A stretch of DNA of 64,000 nucleotides from Cloeon dipterum (GCF_949628265.1 NC_088789.1:11710886-11774885); one strand, 5' to 3'; positions 24,576 to 35,447 are shown, counted from the stretch's first letter. Numbers and translations are program-made. Notes: generated by a model not told the origin, from the letters alone.

Positions 24576-27060
24576 GCGTCCTTTTTACCGAGTAGGACAA
24601 AAATCAAAAAATCATTATTTGGCCAAGAATGGATAGAAATCTAGGAATTCCAAAATGTATTTTTGATGAAAAAGTTTCCACTCGAACGGTTTCAAGCTAT
24701 ATTAAATTTTTTTTTTCAATTTTCTTAGATTTCTTGTCAGAGACATCGAATTACTCTCAGAGGAGCTGAGATTCTTACAAAGGTTTTTTACTTTTAAAAA
24801 TAGCAATAGGATGTTAAATTTGGAGGGATTCAATTTATATCAATTGACACAAAATTAATTTTAGTTTTGTTTAAATCAGAAGCATTGTGGTGCAGTAGTG
24901 TCGTTGAATTGAAACAATAGCCACTGCGCTGTTAAGTTAATTTTATGAGTGGAAATTTTAAGCAAATTTTTGTTGAGCTTCTGTTTGTCAGTTGTCATGT
25001 AGACTTTTAAGCAGCGTTTGGTAAGGGAACTGTGATTTCTTACAATAATTATCAGTCAAGATAATTTTTGTTGAAATAAATTGAAATTTGTAATTGAGTC
25101 CCTCCGAATTTAACCAATTTAACTTCCTATAGCTATTTATAAAAGGAAAAAACTTTGCAATCTCAGCTTCTCCTCCAAAAGTAAAGCGATGTCATTGACA
25201 AGAAATCTAAGAAAATTGAAAATATTTTAGTTCTCAGTCGCAAGATTTAACGGGACTTGCTTACAATTAGCAGAATGTTTTGCCTGGCGGGTGCGGCTTG
25301 CCATTTTCACCGGTGGCTGGCGAGACCGACAATATTATAAATGTGAATTCTGATCATGCTTAACGGCCCGAAGGGCCGAAAGGCATTTTTTCTAACTATT
25401 TTCCCCTGATTTTTAACCATTTTTCATCAGCAGCAGCTTAGAAGTACAGAAGTACAGAGAGGCACACGTTTTGTTCAAAATGAATTAGATTCACATCTAT
25501 CATTTAATGATTACATTATTGTTTCCCTGCTCAGGGAGGAAAGAACTATGCTTAAAACCAATTTAGACAAATAGGTGCAAAAAATAATGTTTAAGTAACT
25601 ATGGTAAGGTTACAATATCTGCCGCGTTACACATCTCGCCAGTTCTTATTAGAATCCCATGTTAAAGTAGGGGTGGCGAAAACTGTAGCTTTTCCATAAT
25701 ACTGCAATATAGGATAGAAAGTCAGTAACACTCACAAGTTGAAAGGTTGTAATCCTGCAGTCCCAGTCGGCTCGTAAGAGTTGCCTTTAGTACTTCATAC
25801 TCAGTACCATTCTTGAACGCAACTGATTGATGTTTGCCTCCATCTGGATTGCCCTTGACTTCAGTTTTCCACTTCAAACATGACTGATAAAACTGAAATG
25901 AACAGTTGAAATATTTAAAAAGAGATGCTTAACAAGAAAATATATTACCCTTAAAAGAGGATCGTGTTTGAGGGGTGACTTAGTAAATTGCACTTGGGAC
26001 GTATCGTTTGAATCCAATAATCCAATAGCAAAGTGCTTTGCACTGTTATAAGTCCGTTCTGTGTCAGTGTATCGAAACTTTGAAAAACATTAGTTTGAAG
26101 TCGACCATAGAGTTGATACTTTGTGGTGTAATTACCTTTAAATTAATTTCACTATTTTCCAGATCGTCAGAATCATAATTTAGCAGACCAAAATACTTGG
26201 TCAGCGTTCTGGAACCTAGATTCTTTAGTTCTCTTTCCCCTTCAGGAACAAGAAGCTTTTCATCAATTTCAGTGATGTTCATAGCCCAATTTTGCAGCCT
26301 GTTTACTTCAGTAGCGCAGAGCAGCCCTTGCAAAATAAACACAAACAAAATCATTACAAAATTTATGAGCTGGATAAATAAAAATAATTATTGGAACCAA
26401 AAAGTGAACAATATGTATTTTCAGATATCAAACATTTAGCACATCATATATGTATGGAAAAAATACCTAGGACAACATTCAATAATATATTGTTTTTCTG
26501 TGGCATTCTAATATTAAAAAATCAGTTTAATAAGTATGAACTTAAACCTGGTTTATGTATGTACATAAAATATACATAATATGTTGTAATTCAATCATTA
26601 CCCTTTTTCATGTTTAATACAAAAAAATCTACATAAGTTCTGTATAATAATTACTTACATACCTTTCCCATTTTGGTGAGCTACAACTATTTTTTCACGC
26701 AGTAAGGACAAACTTTTAAGTGAATTTTTTATGACAGAGGCACTTGGATTTCGCGTTCCATGACGTACAAGCATCCAAATTTGTTGAGCAACGCATTGAT
26801 CTGTTCAATAGAGATTATAATTAGAGATACATATTAAACAATAACTTTTCAAAATTCATACCTGGCAGGTGATGTCGAATTATTTTTGCTTTGTTCTGCT
26901 CATGGATAACCCTGTAAGGAGTTCTAGTGCTCAAATACGGACTGACGTCAACATTTTCACTGTGACAGCTTCTTTGGTTGAGCGAAATTTCTTTCTTTTG
27001 TAAAGAAGACGTTTTTGCTAGAGCGTTGAGAAAAATGATCACAATAACCAGTGATTTCAT
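20657..27060 (-). CDS. Mipp1: Multiple inositol polyphosphate phosphatase (MINPP1/Mipp1 family)
   Basis: Nine minus-strand exons: 27060-26862, 26800-26663, 26326-26136, 26077-25949, 25892-25736, 21456-21359, 21295-21183, 21110-20907 and 20837-20657. The total is 1410 nt or 469 aa (human MINPP1 is 487); phase agrees at every junction. A hydrophobic N-terminal signal peptide (about 1-16) predicts a secretory/ER or extracellular location. The family removes phosphates from InsP6/InsP5 and 2,3-bisphosphoglycerate. Visible signatures are SPYLSTRTPY, the histidine-phosphatase motif MLVRHGTRNP (nucleophile His), FRYTDTERT, SPWCAAFS, VLEYSSDLKYYWTDGYGYE, and a C-terminal Cys-bearing tail. The C-terminal motif reads FTHSGTMLKVLAHLG where vertebrate MINPP1 has GHAET: the His is kept but the Glu is replaced by Gly. 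Most introns are 56-72 nt; one of 4.28 kb (25,735-21,457) carries three opposite-strand tRNA genes. A paralogue such as Mipp2 is possible. Confidence 0.93.
21832..21903 (+). tRNA. Initiator tRNA-Met (CAU), copy 1
   Basis: A 72-nt cloverleaf without intron: acceptor AGCAGAG/CTCTGCT with discriminator A, anticodon loop CCCATAA, T arm CGTGG-ATCGAAA-CCACG. AGCAGAG with A-U as first pair, the GGG/CCC anticodon stem and ATCGAAA in place of TTCGAAA mark eukaryotic initiator tRNA. A T6 run at about 21,906 is a Pol III terminator. It lies antisense within the long Mipp1 intron. Confidence 0.97.
22148..22230. repeat. GGCTGGCG-core dispersed repeat, hairpin-bearing copy
   Basis: Contains GGCGGCTGGTGGGACCAGC and CAGCTGGCGCAGC. 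GCTAACAATA pairs with TATTGTTAGC to form a 10-bp stem. Related modules occur near 22,818, 25,290, 31,620-31,790 and 39,540. Confidence 0.45.
22385..22572. repeat. Fold-back hairpin with perfect 25-bp stem core
   Basis: Positions 22409-22433 (TCGTCCTGGTCCCGGC and on) are the exact reverse complement of 22525-22549. Imperfect pairing continues inward (CAACAA blocks) and outward, giving arms of perhaps 60-85 bp around an AT-rich loop. It lies in the Mipp1 long intron. It may be a MITE or fold-back element; a hairpin RNA precursor is the alternative. Confidence 0.8.
22818..22885. repeat. GGCTGGCG-core dispersed repeat
   Basis: TTTTCACCAGTGGCTGGCG is followed by CGGCGGCTGCCCATGTGACC. The first module recurs at about 25,304 and 31,747, and the second at about 39,544 (GGCGGCTGACCATATGACTC). 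Confidence 0.6.
24105..24176 (+). tRNA. Initiator tRNA-Met (CAU), copy 2
   Basis: A 72-nt gene identical to the 21,832 copy except for one C-to-T change in the 3' side of the T stem (CCATG for CCACG), which turns a G-C pair into G-U. Pairing is kept, so it should fold. A T5 run follows at about 24,178. The 3' flank (TTGAAAGGATTGCAATTTGC) resembles the flank of copy 1, suggesting a segmental duplication. Confidence 0.96.
24505..24578 (+). tRNA. tRNA-Asn (GUU)
   Basis: A 74-nt cloverleaf: acceptor GCCTCCG/CGGGGGC with discriminator G, D arm GGCGCAATCGGCTAGCGC, anticodon stem-loop TTCGGCTGTTAACCGAA, T arm GGTGG-TTCAAGC-CCACC. A T5 run at about 24,582 serves as terminator. It closely matches animal tRNA-Asn as remembered. 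Its orientation is opposite to the host gene Mipp1. Confidence 0.97.
24711..25227. repeat. Long imperfect inverted repeat (fold-back element)
   Basis: The left arm (about 24711-24845) and right arm (about 25071-25227) are reverse complements at roughly 80% by eye. Shared blocks are CAATTTTCTTAGATTTCTTG, GACATCG, GCTGAGATT, TAAATT and GGAGGGA. The ~225-bp centre is unrelated and AT-rich. No ORF is present, consistent with a non-autonomous fold-back transposon. Confidence 0.78.
25275..25330. repeat. GGCTGGCG-core dispersed repeat
   Basis: GCCTGGCGGGTGCGGCTTGCC is followed by TTTTCACCGGTGGCTGGCG, directly abutting the long inverted repeat. It shares the TTTTCACC-GYGGCTGGCG module with copies near 22,818 and 31,747. 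Confidence 0.55.
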
Positions 27061-27449
27061 GACGAATCCGTGCCGTAAAATAAAAAATAATGTGTTGACT
27101 CTCCGTTCATTCAGTCTACAAGTTCGACGAGTTCACTTTGCCCGCGGACACAACATCATATCAACACAACCACCCACGCGTGCAATGTTTTCGTATTATA
27201 GTTCGTGCAGAGCCCGTGCAGAGTGCAGAGCAGTGCAGAGCTACCAACATTTTCAAAAATGGAATTTTATTGAAATTAATTTCATGTATTTTTCTTATGG
27301 TTTCTAAATATTTTTCTAAATATTTGGGATTTTCTAATGATTTAAAAATTAAATTCAAGCAGAAAAATATTAAAAATCGAAAATAATTGATAATGAATGA
27401 GCTTTGCAACCTGCAAGTCAATCAACTTGGCAACATCGCAACTCTAGAC
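27061..27449. promoter_or_regulatory. Divergent promoter region of Mipp1 and TOM22
   Basis: About 400-500 bp separates the Mipp1 start codon from the inferred first exon of TOM22 on the opposite strand, so the two likely share a bidirectional promoter. A small direct repeat of GTGCAGAGC occurs at about 27,205-27,240. No clear TATA box is seen. Confidence 0.45.
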
Positions 27450-28291
27450 CCTTGGAATCTGCTCATCTGCTGTTCCTTCTCCACATTGTTGTTTCCGAAC
27501 TTAGTGTGCATTTAAATTTTTCCTAATATTGGTTATTGTTCGTGTTTTGCTGCTGAAAATTAGCTGAGGAATTATTTTAAACGACAGGTAACGTTCTATT
27601 TGGGCTTATTATTCTCGAGTTGGTGTTTATAACTGGAAAATATTTCTAAATGAAAAATCCAAGATTTCCATGACTGTTTCTTTCATGTTCAATTATTGTT
27701 ATGTTGTTTTTACTTAACATACTTTCAATGTGTGCGTACTCGCATATTTATTTCTTAAAGCTATGTACATCTCTATTATGTATAATTCATGAATATAAAC
27801 TTAATGAATATTCGGTCAAGAATTTCATAGTCACACTGAACCTACCTTGCCTTCTTTAATTAATGACTACATACATAGGTAGCTGCATAAATAAATGTAA
27901 AAATGTTTATGGCCTCCATCAAATGATGAAAGAAAGAGATTATTTATTTCTCTTTTGCCTACTGTTCCATTCTCATGAAGTTGCTCAAAATATGTTTCAA
28001 AATGCTTTAAAATTTTTATAATTTGGACTATTTCTAGATCTGTTTTTTTTTTATATTTTGATGTGTAAGCTCTTTCGGTGATTCTACGCAATGTTCATTA
28101 TCATAGGTTAATCCAAATTGGCTCGTTACCTTAATCGTTCCCTCAAATTGTCATAAAAATTGAGGTACATAACTTTACTTCAGGGAATGGTTGGGGTAAC
28201 GCGCCTGATTCAGAGTACCCTTTGGATGCCATAATGAATCAAATTATAACTTATTAAATTGTTCATCATTATTTTCTAATATAATTTTCAG
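27450..28291 (+). other. TOM22 5' non-coding exon and first intron
   Basis: A donor ACAG|GTAACG ends an exon at 27587, and an acceptor TTTTCAG opens the coding exon at 28292, seven bases before the ATG. The start of the first exon is not defined. Confidence 0.4.
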
Positions 28292-28298
28292 TCAGTCT

Positions 28299-29186
28299 AT
28301 GGCACCAGCAGAAGAGTCAGATAGCGGAATGGAGTCTTTGTCTGCCAGCAGCAAGGATCTCACCCCAGAGAAACCGACTGTTGCTGCGATCACGGAAGAT
28401 GACGATGAGGACGAAGATGAGGTAATAGCACTCTTATCATATTAGGCTAACAAAATATTTCTTGGAATTCTGAAACAAATTTAACTGCTCCTAATTCTAA
28501 GAAAATATTTTTAACATGAGAACAAAATTTGGCACTGGCTGAATCTTGTTTTCCACTTAAACCCTAAAATAGACAACGCTAGAAATGATCTCGGCGAGAA
28601 TCAACCTTCAGTTAGGGTTTTTTAATGATCATTTTTTATTAATTAAACGCGGAGATGTATGCTATTTGTTTTTAGAAGAAATTTTGATCAATGCTAACTT
28701 GCTTTCTAATCTACGAAAAACTTTTTGATTGCAGGACGAAACATTAGCTGAGAGACTTTGGGGGCTGACAGAAATGTTCCCTGAACCTGTTCGGAAAGCA
28801 GCTGGCTTTACCTGTTCCACAACAAAAGCTGGGGTTGTTGGTCAGTGTCAATTCTAGTTGTCAATCTATCTCTAACACTTTGGTTTAATTTTAAACCAAA
28901 CGTGTTTTATTAAAAAAAGCCTTTTATTTAAATTTTTCTGAATTACTAGGATTTTATTCATTACTGAGAGCATCCTCCTGGGTTTTCTTCTCCACGTCTA
29001 TCGTTTTGTTTGCTCCTGTGATATTTGAGACGGAGCGAATCCAGGTTGAGGAAATGCAAAAGCAGCAGAACAGACAGGTAACTTGCTTCACATTATTATG
29101 TGTTATCAAATAATTAACTCTGTCGATTCTTGCAGCTCATCTTGGGTCCAAATGCAGCCATGGCAGGAGCTGGACCCCAGCGGTAA
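28299..29186 (+). CDS. Tom22: Mitochondrial import receptor subunit TOM22
   Basis: Four coding exons, 28299-28421, 28735-28840, 28950-29077 and 29136-29186, give 135 aa (human TOM22 is 142). All introns are GT-AG and phases agree. TOM22 is the central receptor and organiser of the TOM complex in the outer mitochondrial membrane. Visible are an acidic cytosolic domain (TEDDDEDEDEDE at about 32-43) that binds presequences, the conserved helix LAERLWGLTEMFPEPVR (about 46-62), a single tail-anchor-like helix (SWVFFSTSIVLFAPVIF, about 86-102), and a short C-terminal intermembrane segment ending GPQR. The start is the first ATG after the acceptor. It is divergent from Mipp1 and in line with gene C downstream. 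The Drosophila orthologue is called maggie (mge). Confidence 0.94.
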
Positions 29187-32100
29187 CTTTCTGCTAATTT
29201 AGTCGTAGAGAAAAAGAGCAGTTGAGGAAAAGAGCAGTACAGTTAAAATGAACCCAATTCCTATCACCGATGTTTATGTTTACCGTGTAAAACCAGCACA
29301 GTCCATCCCAGAAAAGGGAAATCGTTCTAATGTTTTTGCTTTCATCTATTTTTATGTAAGTGCTCAAAATATGCGTCAGAGCTCAGAATCGCCTTTGCGG
29401 CGCTTGATCTGGTTGAGTTCTTATCATATTTTTGAGTAATTTTGTCCAAATCAGCAGTTGAATTCAAATTACAAAAATATATGCGTTTAATTACTGTATT
29501 TCGCCATTTAAAAATATAGCTAATCAAAGAAAAGCTGCATTTTTAATTTATTTATCTTCCTGCAACTATTGTAAAAACGTTAGTTAGATTTAATTTAAAT
29601 AATTTTTGGACGTGATTGTAAAATGACACTTGTATGTGTTAAGGACAAATTCAGTGCCTGAAAATTCGAATACGTTCTTACTCTCTTAATTTGAGGCGTA
29701 ATCTTAAAATCGTTGCGGTCACACCCGTGCTGTGGAGAGTTCAAGGCCAGTTTAACACGTGACTCAAAACACCTGATTATCCTCCAAAATCCTTGTTCGA
29801 GTTTTTAATGTTTCCTTTGTTCATCGTTATTGAATATTAGGGCTAAGCAAATTTGCACATTCAATTACAATCTCAGTGGTCAGTCTCATTAAGAGCGGCG
29901 TCGGCGATTAATTGCGGAAACTCATACAAGAGCAGCAGGGGTGGCGGCAGCGGCGAAAATCAATACGTGTAGGCATGGTAGAAATGCAAAGCCGCCGCCG
30001 CGCGCACCAGCCAGCCGCACACACGACTGTTCGCAGCGGAGACTCGGGCCGTGCTGCTGAGGGTTGTTTTGTCTGTGGCGCGCCTGAGTCGCAATTAGTC
30101 GCGATGACGAGTGACGAAATCAATTTGCAGCGGCCGACGGCGTTGGTACGACTCGATTCCGCCCGCGGCCGCGGCAAGTGCAATTAGGGGCGCGCGGCGG
30201 GGCTGCGCGGGGCCACGCAGGTGCAACCCTTGCTCGGCGCTGGGTAAACACACGGCCTTTCAAGTGCGATTCGAAGCTGCGCTTGCTTCCTTGAGTGGTA
30301 TTAACGAGAGAGAGCAAGATGCCACTCGCGACGAGAGAAAATGTTGCCCCTGCTAATAAGGTGAGCATGAAGCGCTTTAAGGTGTCTGCTGTCTCGCCTT
30401 CCTCTCGCACAGAGCCTACGTTTGTTTTTGCGATCGGCTGCAGCCGCGGGCGTTGTTTTTGTCATTGCTCTGCAAGGCGTTGGCGCCCGTTTTGTTCTTG
30501 GCTGCGGCTGCTAGAGATCGTTACTTTCGCGGAAACCCTGAGATCTGCCAGTCAATGCAGCTCGCACATGATTTTTATAAATACTGAATTTGTCATTTGT
30601 TTATTTGCACTCATTTCAAGTTTTTCAGTAAAAACTACTCGTAACTGAAGCACAATTTTTGCTATAATATCGAGCCAAAATTACACTCTTGTAGCTACAA
30701 ATTTCAAATGTAATCAAGATGTGTTTTTTATCAACACTTTTGGCCTTCAATTCCCAAAAAGTCCAAAATGGGATGAACATTGTTGACAAATAGTCAAAGT
30801 TTCACGCGTTACTCAGCCATTTTGATTTGCAGGAGCCACTCTTTAATTTTTTAAGACATCATTCAAGGTTAAAAATTATTGACTTGTACAAGCAATTATT
30901 GCCTAATTTCCTGTATATTATCTGGAAGGAGTTTTGTGACTCGCTGAAGACCGCAGTTTATGATATGAAAAATTGGTATTGTTGTAGTTCACATATCCCA
31001 TACCACAAATATACACATAATATAATTTTATTATTAAATAAATCCCAAAGAAAATTGTATGTCTTATTGTAGTAATTTATATTTTTAATTTTATTTTGTT
31101 ATTTTACAAAAAAATGAACAGTTAAATCGAATCGTTGCAATTAAAATTTACCCCTAATTCGTCTTTAATTTGAAAAAAGGGATGAACTTAAACAAGAAAT
31201 TAGTTAATAAAAAATTAACCTATAAAAATAAGGCAATTTTTAACTTAATTGCGAAATTCATATTTGTATGGTCGAACTAAACGCCTAGCTTATAGATGGA
31301 AACTGTGCCGCCGCACATACATTCAGCGCGGGTGGTTGACTTTTCTGATATACTTGGATCACTATCTAAAAGCGATTAGCGTGCCTGCAGGAGTTTGTTT
31401 TCAGCCTTCATCTTTCTCAAGTTACTTGTAGAGCCTAGAGATTGTAATGCTTATCAAATATTGAAAGATTAATTCATTTACAAGCAACCAGTATGCATGA
31501 TGTAACAATATTAGTTTATTTGCGTTGAAACTAATGCATTTAAAATTTATTCTATTTCTCTTTGCAATGCCATTTTTGTTCTGAATTTATTTCAAATTTA
31601 TATTTACAAATAATTAGAGGTGGCGGCTTGACTGATCCAGCTTAGGTGGATTTTGGCCGGGTAGCGGATGAACATTTTTGCCTACGGCTGACGCAGATCA
31701 CATAATTTTAAAAGCCAATTTATTCCTCCATCACTTTCAATTTTTGTCACCCAGCGGCTGGCGTGGTGCAGCTCGGCTGACTGATAATGAGACCTCTAAA
31801 AATAATAATCATAGCATATTTATCCTGCAACGATTCTGATAAGGAAACTTGAACAAGTACAATTTTATAGGATCCATGTGTACCTAAGTTTCTACGGTAG
31901 AAATTTTGTGATTCGACAATTTGAATTCAAACGAATTGAGCTTTGATTTGATTGACAAAAAATTTAAAAATTATTTTGAAATCACTGTTTATGATTTGTT
32001 GACAATATTTTAGACAAAACGATCGATTGGTCTTTTTTGGCCATTCCAAAAATCTAAATCTTGATCAAAGGCTCTGTAAATGTTTGTAAAACTTTCATTC

Positions 32101-32490
32101 AAAAGCACCACACTAACTGTATAACATAGATCCTTGTGAGCATTCCTTGCGAGCGTAAACCTAAAAGGAATTCCTTAAAGAAAATTCCAAATTTTTAGGT
32201 ACTCCAATACTGAAGCAGCCATTTGTACGAGCGCCTGTGAGCTTGCCTGGTGCCTCTGCTCTTCTATGATGAGCCACCTGTAGCCTTGCACCACCGTGCA
32301 CCCTGAACCCGCCCCCCTCCAACGCAGCAGTGAGCAGCGAGCACAAAATTCGATGCATTTTTGGATCGACAAGCGCAGCCAGGTGTGTTCTCTAAACCGC
32401 AACAGGTACGCACCAACTGCAAACAGACACCGTGGGGGTGGCTGGAGCGGCGCTGCTGGGGTGGCAGGCTGCAAAGTCGGCGGCCTCGTC
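29187..32490. other. Spacer between TOM22 and gene C, with CpG-rich block
   Basis: Contains the TOM22 3' UTR (end not found), a GC/CpG-rich block at about 29.9-30.5 kb and AT-rich DNA with GGCTGGCG-core repeats at 31.6-31.8 kb. The CpG block ends with a good donor (AATAAG|GTGAGC, exon end 30360) after an ATG frame of 14 codons. It is a plausible promoter and 5' exon for gene C, but I could not link it in phase to the next exon. Confidence 0.4.
31618..31795. repeat. GGCTGGCG-core dispersed repeat, double copy
   Basis: GGTGGCGGCTTGACTGATCC and, 130 bp further, GTCACCCAGCGGCTGGCG followed by GCAGCTCGGCTGAC. Related to copies at 22.1, 22.8, 25.3 and 39.5 kb. Confidence 0.5.
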
Positions 32491-35447
32491 ATGGTGACCC
32501 CGGTGCATCGGTTCCAACCGATCGAGAGTGTGCAGGCGGCCGGCGCTGGCCTCCGCCGCGCCCACCACCACCGGCCGCGACTGCACAACCACGGCCACCA
32601 CAACAACCACCACCACCACCACCTGCATCAGGCGTCGTCGCTCCTGCAGGCCTCCTCCTCGCACGCCAGCCCCAACCATCATGCCTCCAGCTCCAGATTT
32701 TCATCTGCAGAACCAAGGTTGATTTCAGTCTCGTAATATTTCTATTTAAATCATATTGATTTTGCTGTAATTTTTTAAAACATCTCGATTTTTTGGATTT
32801 TTTAAATTAGTTGGCGAAATATTAAATGTATGATATGAACAAAATAAGTCACGGTACAATAGACTAATTATAATTTTACTCGCGTCTTCTAACGGAAGTC
32901 GTTCGTCTTGGCAAAATAAACCATTTTTTGAATTTTATAACTCTGTCCCGATGTTGCTAGCGAAAAAAGGATGAATAATTTTTTTATCGGTGCACCCCTA
33001 TCGAGATGGGTGCTCCCCAGATAACGACCAACTCGCGAAAACTCCGTGACCTGAATAACATCGTGAACGAATAATTTGGGCGCATGGGCCTCATTGGAGG
33101 AAACCGAGTCTAGAAAAGGATCAACTTGTGTTACTACCCCCGCACCTGGGTCTTTTATTGAAACGCTAGATATTCTTGATTTCTAGAAAGTTTCCGAATA
33201 CTCCGAATATACATAGCTTTTCTAAATTCATATATGCCCCAAAATATTTGTATAGTGACTTATTCACAAGTAAATGCGAGTATTCAAATTTTTTATGTAA
33301 AATGACTTGGAAAGGATGGTTGAAGAAATTTTTGATAAGGAATTAAATAATTACTTAACAACAATTAAAAACTAATGGAATTTATTTTCAACATACAGGA
33401 TAAAAATTATTTTAAAAGTTAAGATAATGTTATAAAAGGTTTAACGGATTCAATAAGTTTTGCCAAAAACTAAAAATCGAAATCTAAATGAGTTTCCTTG
33501 TTAGAGTAATTCATTTACAAAAAAAAACTGAATTAAATTAAGTATATAATTATGTAATTCATCAACAGTTTGGAAATCACCGCGCAAGACATGTCAGAGA
33601 ACTCGGAGCTGGTGGGGTCGGCGCGCGGCGGGGGCGGCATGTCCCTGCTGCCCCACGGCGCGGTGGGGCAGGGACTCGCGTCGCAGCAGCAAGTTCTGCT
33701 CCGGCTGCCGGCGCCACAGAGGGAGGTTTTCGCCTCGGGCAGACTCAAGTGTGGTCTGTGGGCCACCCTGGCCCTGATCTCCTTCTCCGTGGCGGCCGCC
33801 AGGTTCTACTCGGACCAGAAAGTGAGGATGATATTAAATGAAAAAGTTCGTTAAAAATTTTGCCGCGCGTGAAACACACATCATTTGCTCACATCGATTT
33901 TTATTTTAGGGTTCTGGTCTAGAGATACTCTACTTAATGGTGTGCGCGCTTTTGGTCCTGCTTCTCTGCTGCGGCTGTGTTATTTCGCTGTGCAGCGCCG
34001 GGCCGCCAAGGGGCTGCTTCATTGCACGTACACCGCAAGGACCAAACAATTCGCAAGACCTTGGTAATACATACACACGCTTATTCATGAATACATATTG
34101 CACGACCTGCTTGTTGCGTATATTTTACAATGAATAGTTTCTTTTCATTTCTCGGCAGCAATTTTCCTCCTTACAGTATGATTAACGTTAGCTGCATGCT
34201 CGAGGCGAGTAATGCGTTTTGAATGACCTGTGACTAAAGGAAGAAAAGAAGAGCGCTTGTTCTCTCAAATTTACGCATTAAAAATAGGAAACTTCGCGAT
34301 GGAGAGTGGAGATTTGAATTTTGACTGAATTCGACTATTTTTCAGACTGCAAAACAATGCAAATTTTTATAGAGTTGAGAATTAGATGACAGGTTACAAA
34401 CCAAGATAGAGGATTCTATAAACGACCTAAATACATTTACTGAGCAATATATAATTTCATTTTTAGTTGTTTTTTTGTTCAGAGTAAAAGTGAAACTGAC
34501 ATTTAGGATTTTTTTGTTTCCTTGAAGGATTTTGAATCTCTTAGACACGGAAATCCATCAATTTTTCCTTTTGAATTATTTGGCTGACGTGACTGAACAA
34601 AACCAATCGAGATCCGAATAATTAAAAAGTGGTTTCTTTATTTCAATTACTTTATATCTGGTCATCATTATTCCCTAAAAACTTGTTTCAAAAGTTATTG
34701 TGTCCGAAAAATATCTGAAACCCGTCGGCATAGGACATTAAAAATATCATTTCAGTGCCGAAGTATTTGACACTAAGAGCTGTTAATGGCAATAGTTTAT
34801 ATGGGTGAATTGGACTATAGCTGGATTTTAGCGAGTTTAAATAGTGTATTGGGTCTAAAATAAAGGCAGTGGATGACATTAAGTATGGCTCGAAAGTATT
34901 CGTGTTCATTATTTGTGCCAATGTGCCATGAAGTAAACCTGACAAACAGAAAAAATTTCAATCGTACTAAATCTAAAAGATAACTAGATCTTAAAAAACG
35001 ATTACTTTTAAAAAATTATTTCATTTATTAATTTTTTAATAACGTAATAATAAAAAATAATTTTAAAATCCCGATCTACTCAAATTTGTAAAAAATTTTA
35101 TTAATTTTTTTAATTTCAAGCCTATTCATAATCGGTGCTTAATCGCTTGAACATTATTTTCAGGTCCCCGAAGTGCCCTAATTGAGGTGCCAGAGGAGGA
35201 GCCTGGCGGTGGCGGCGGTGTCGTCGAGAGTCAGCAGCCAGGAATGTGCGTGCGCCACCAGTTGGAACAGTCGTTGCAAATGTCCGAGCGGACAATTTTC
35301 GAAGCACAACCGTCGGTGATTGGCGGCGAACCACCGCCGTACCACATCGCCATTTGGCTGCCGCAGCCAGAGGCGACCGCCGAGGATCCACCGCCGACCA
35401 CCATCCAAGAAATACCTCCTCCCTCCTATGACAAGGCGACCAGTTAA
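32491..35447 (+). CDS. Gene C: two-pass membrane protein with two PPxY motifs, unrecognised
   Basis: Exons 32491-32717, 33569-33821, 33910-34063 and 35164-35447 join in phase to 305 aa from the ATG at 32491. The frame stays open upstream, so the true start is uncertain. The order is a His/Asn-rich N-terminus with a run of histidines encoded by CAC repeats, a Gly-rich segment, hydrophobic helices at about 137-156 and 165-188 separated by SDQKGSG, a short Cys-rich juxtamembrane stretch, then an acidic/Gly tail. The tail carries PPPYHIAIW (about 268) and a C-terminal PPPSYDKATS (about 296-305). Two PPxY motifs suggest binding to WW domains of Nedd4-family ligases, as in Commissureless or Ndfip adaptors, but the helix count differs from both and I do not recognise the family. 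An intron falls between the helices, as in gene A. A variant ATTAAA polyadenylation signal lies near 35,573. Confidence 0.72.
32985..33195 (-). repeat. Dispersed repeat, copy 2 (inverted)
   Basis: Reverse-complement match to 16,540-16,735. It sits in the first intron of gene C. Copy 1 has the same orientation relative to its nearest minus-strand gene as this one has to its host's antisense strand. Confidence 0.65.

Noticed and set aside
29248..29439. 63-codon frame after TOM22
   Set aside because: Lies directly in the TOM22 3' UTR, no domain or start context.
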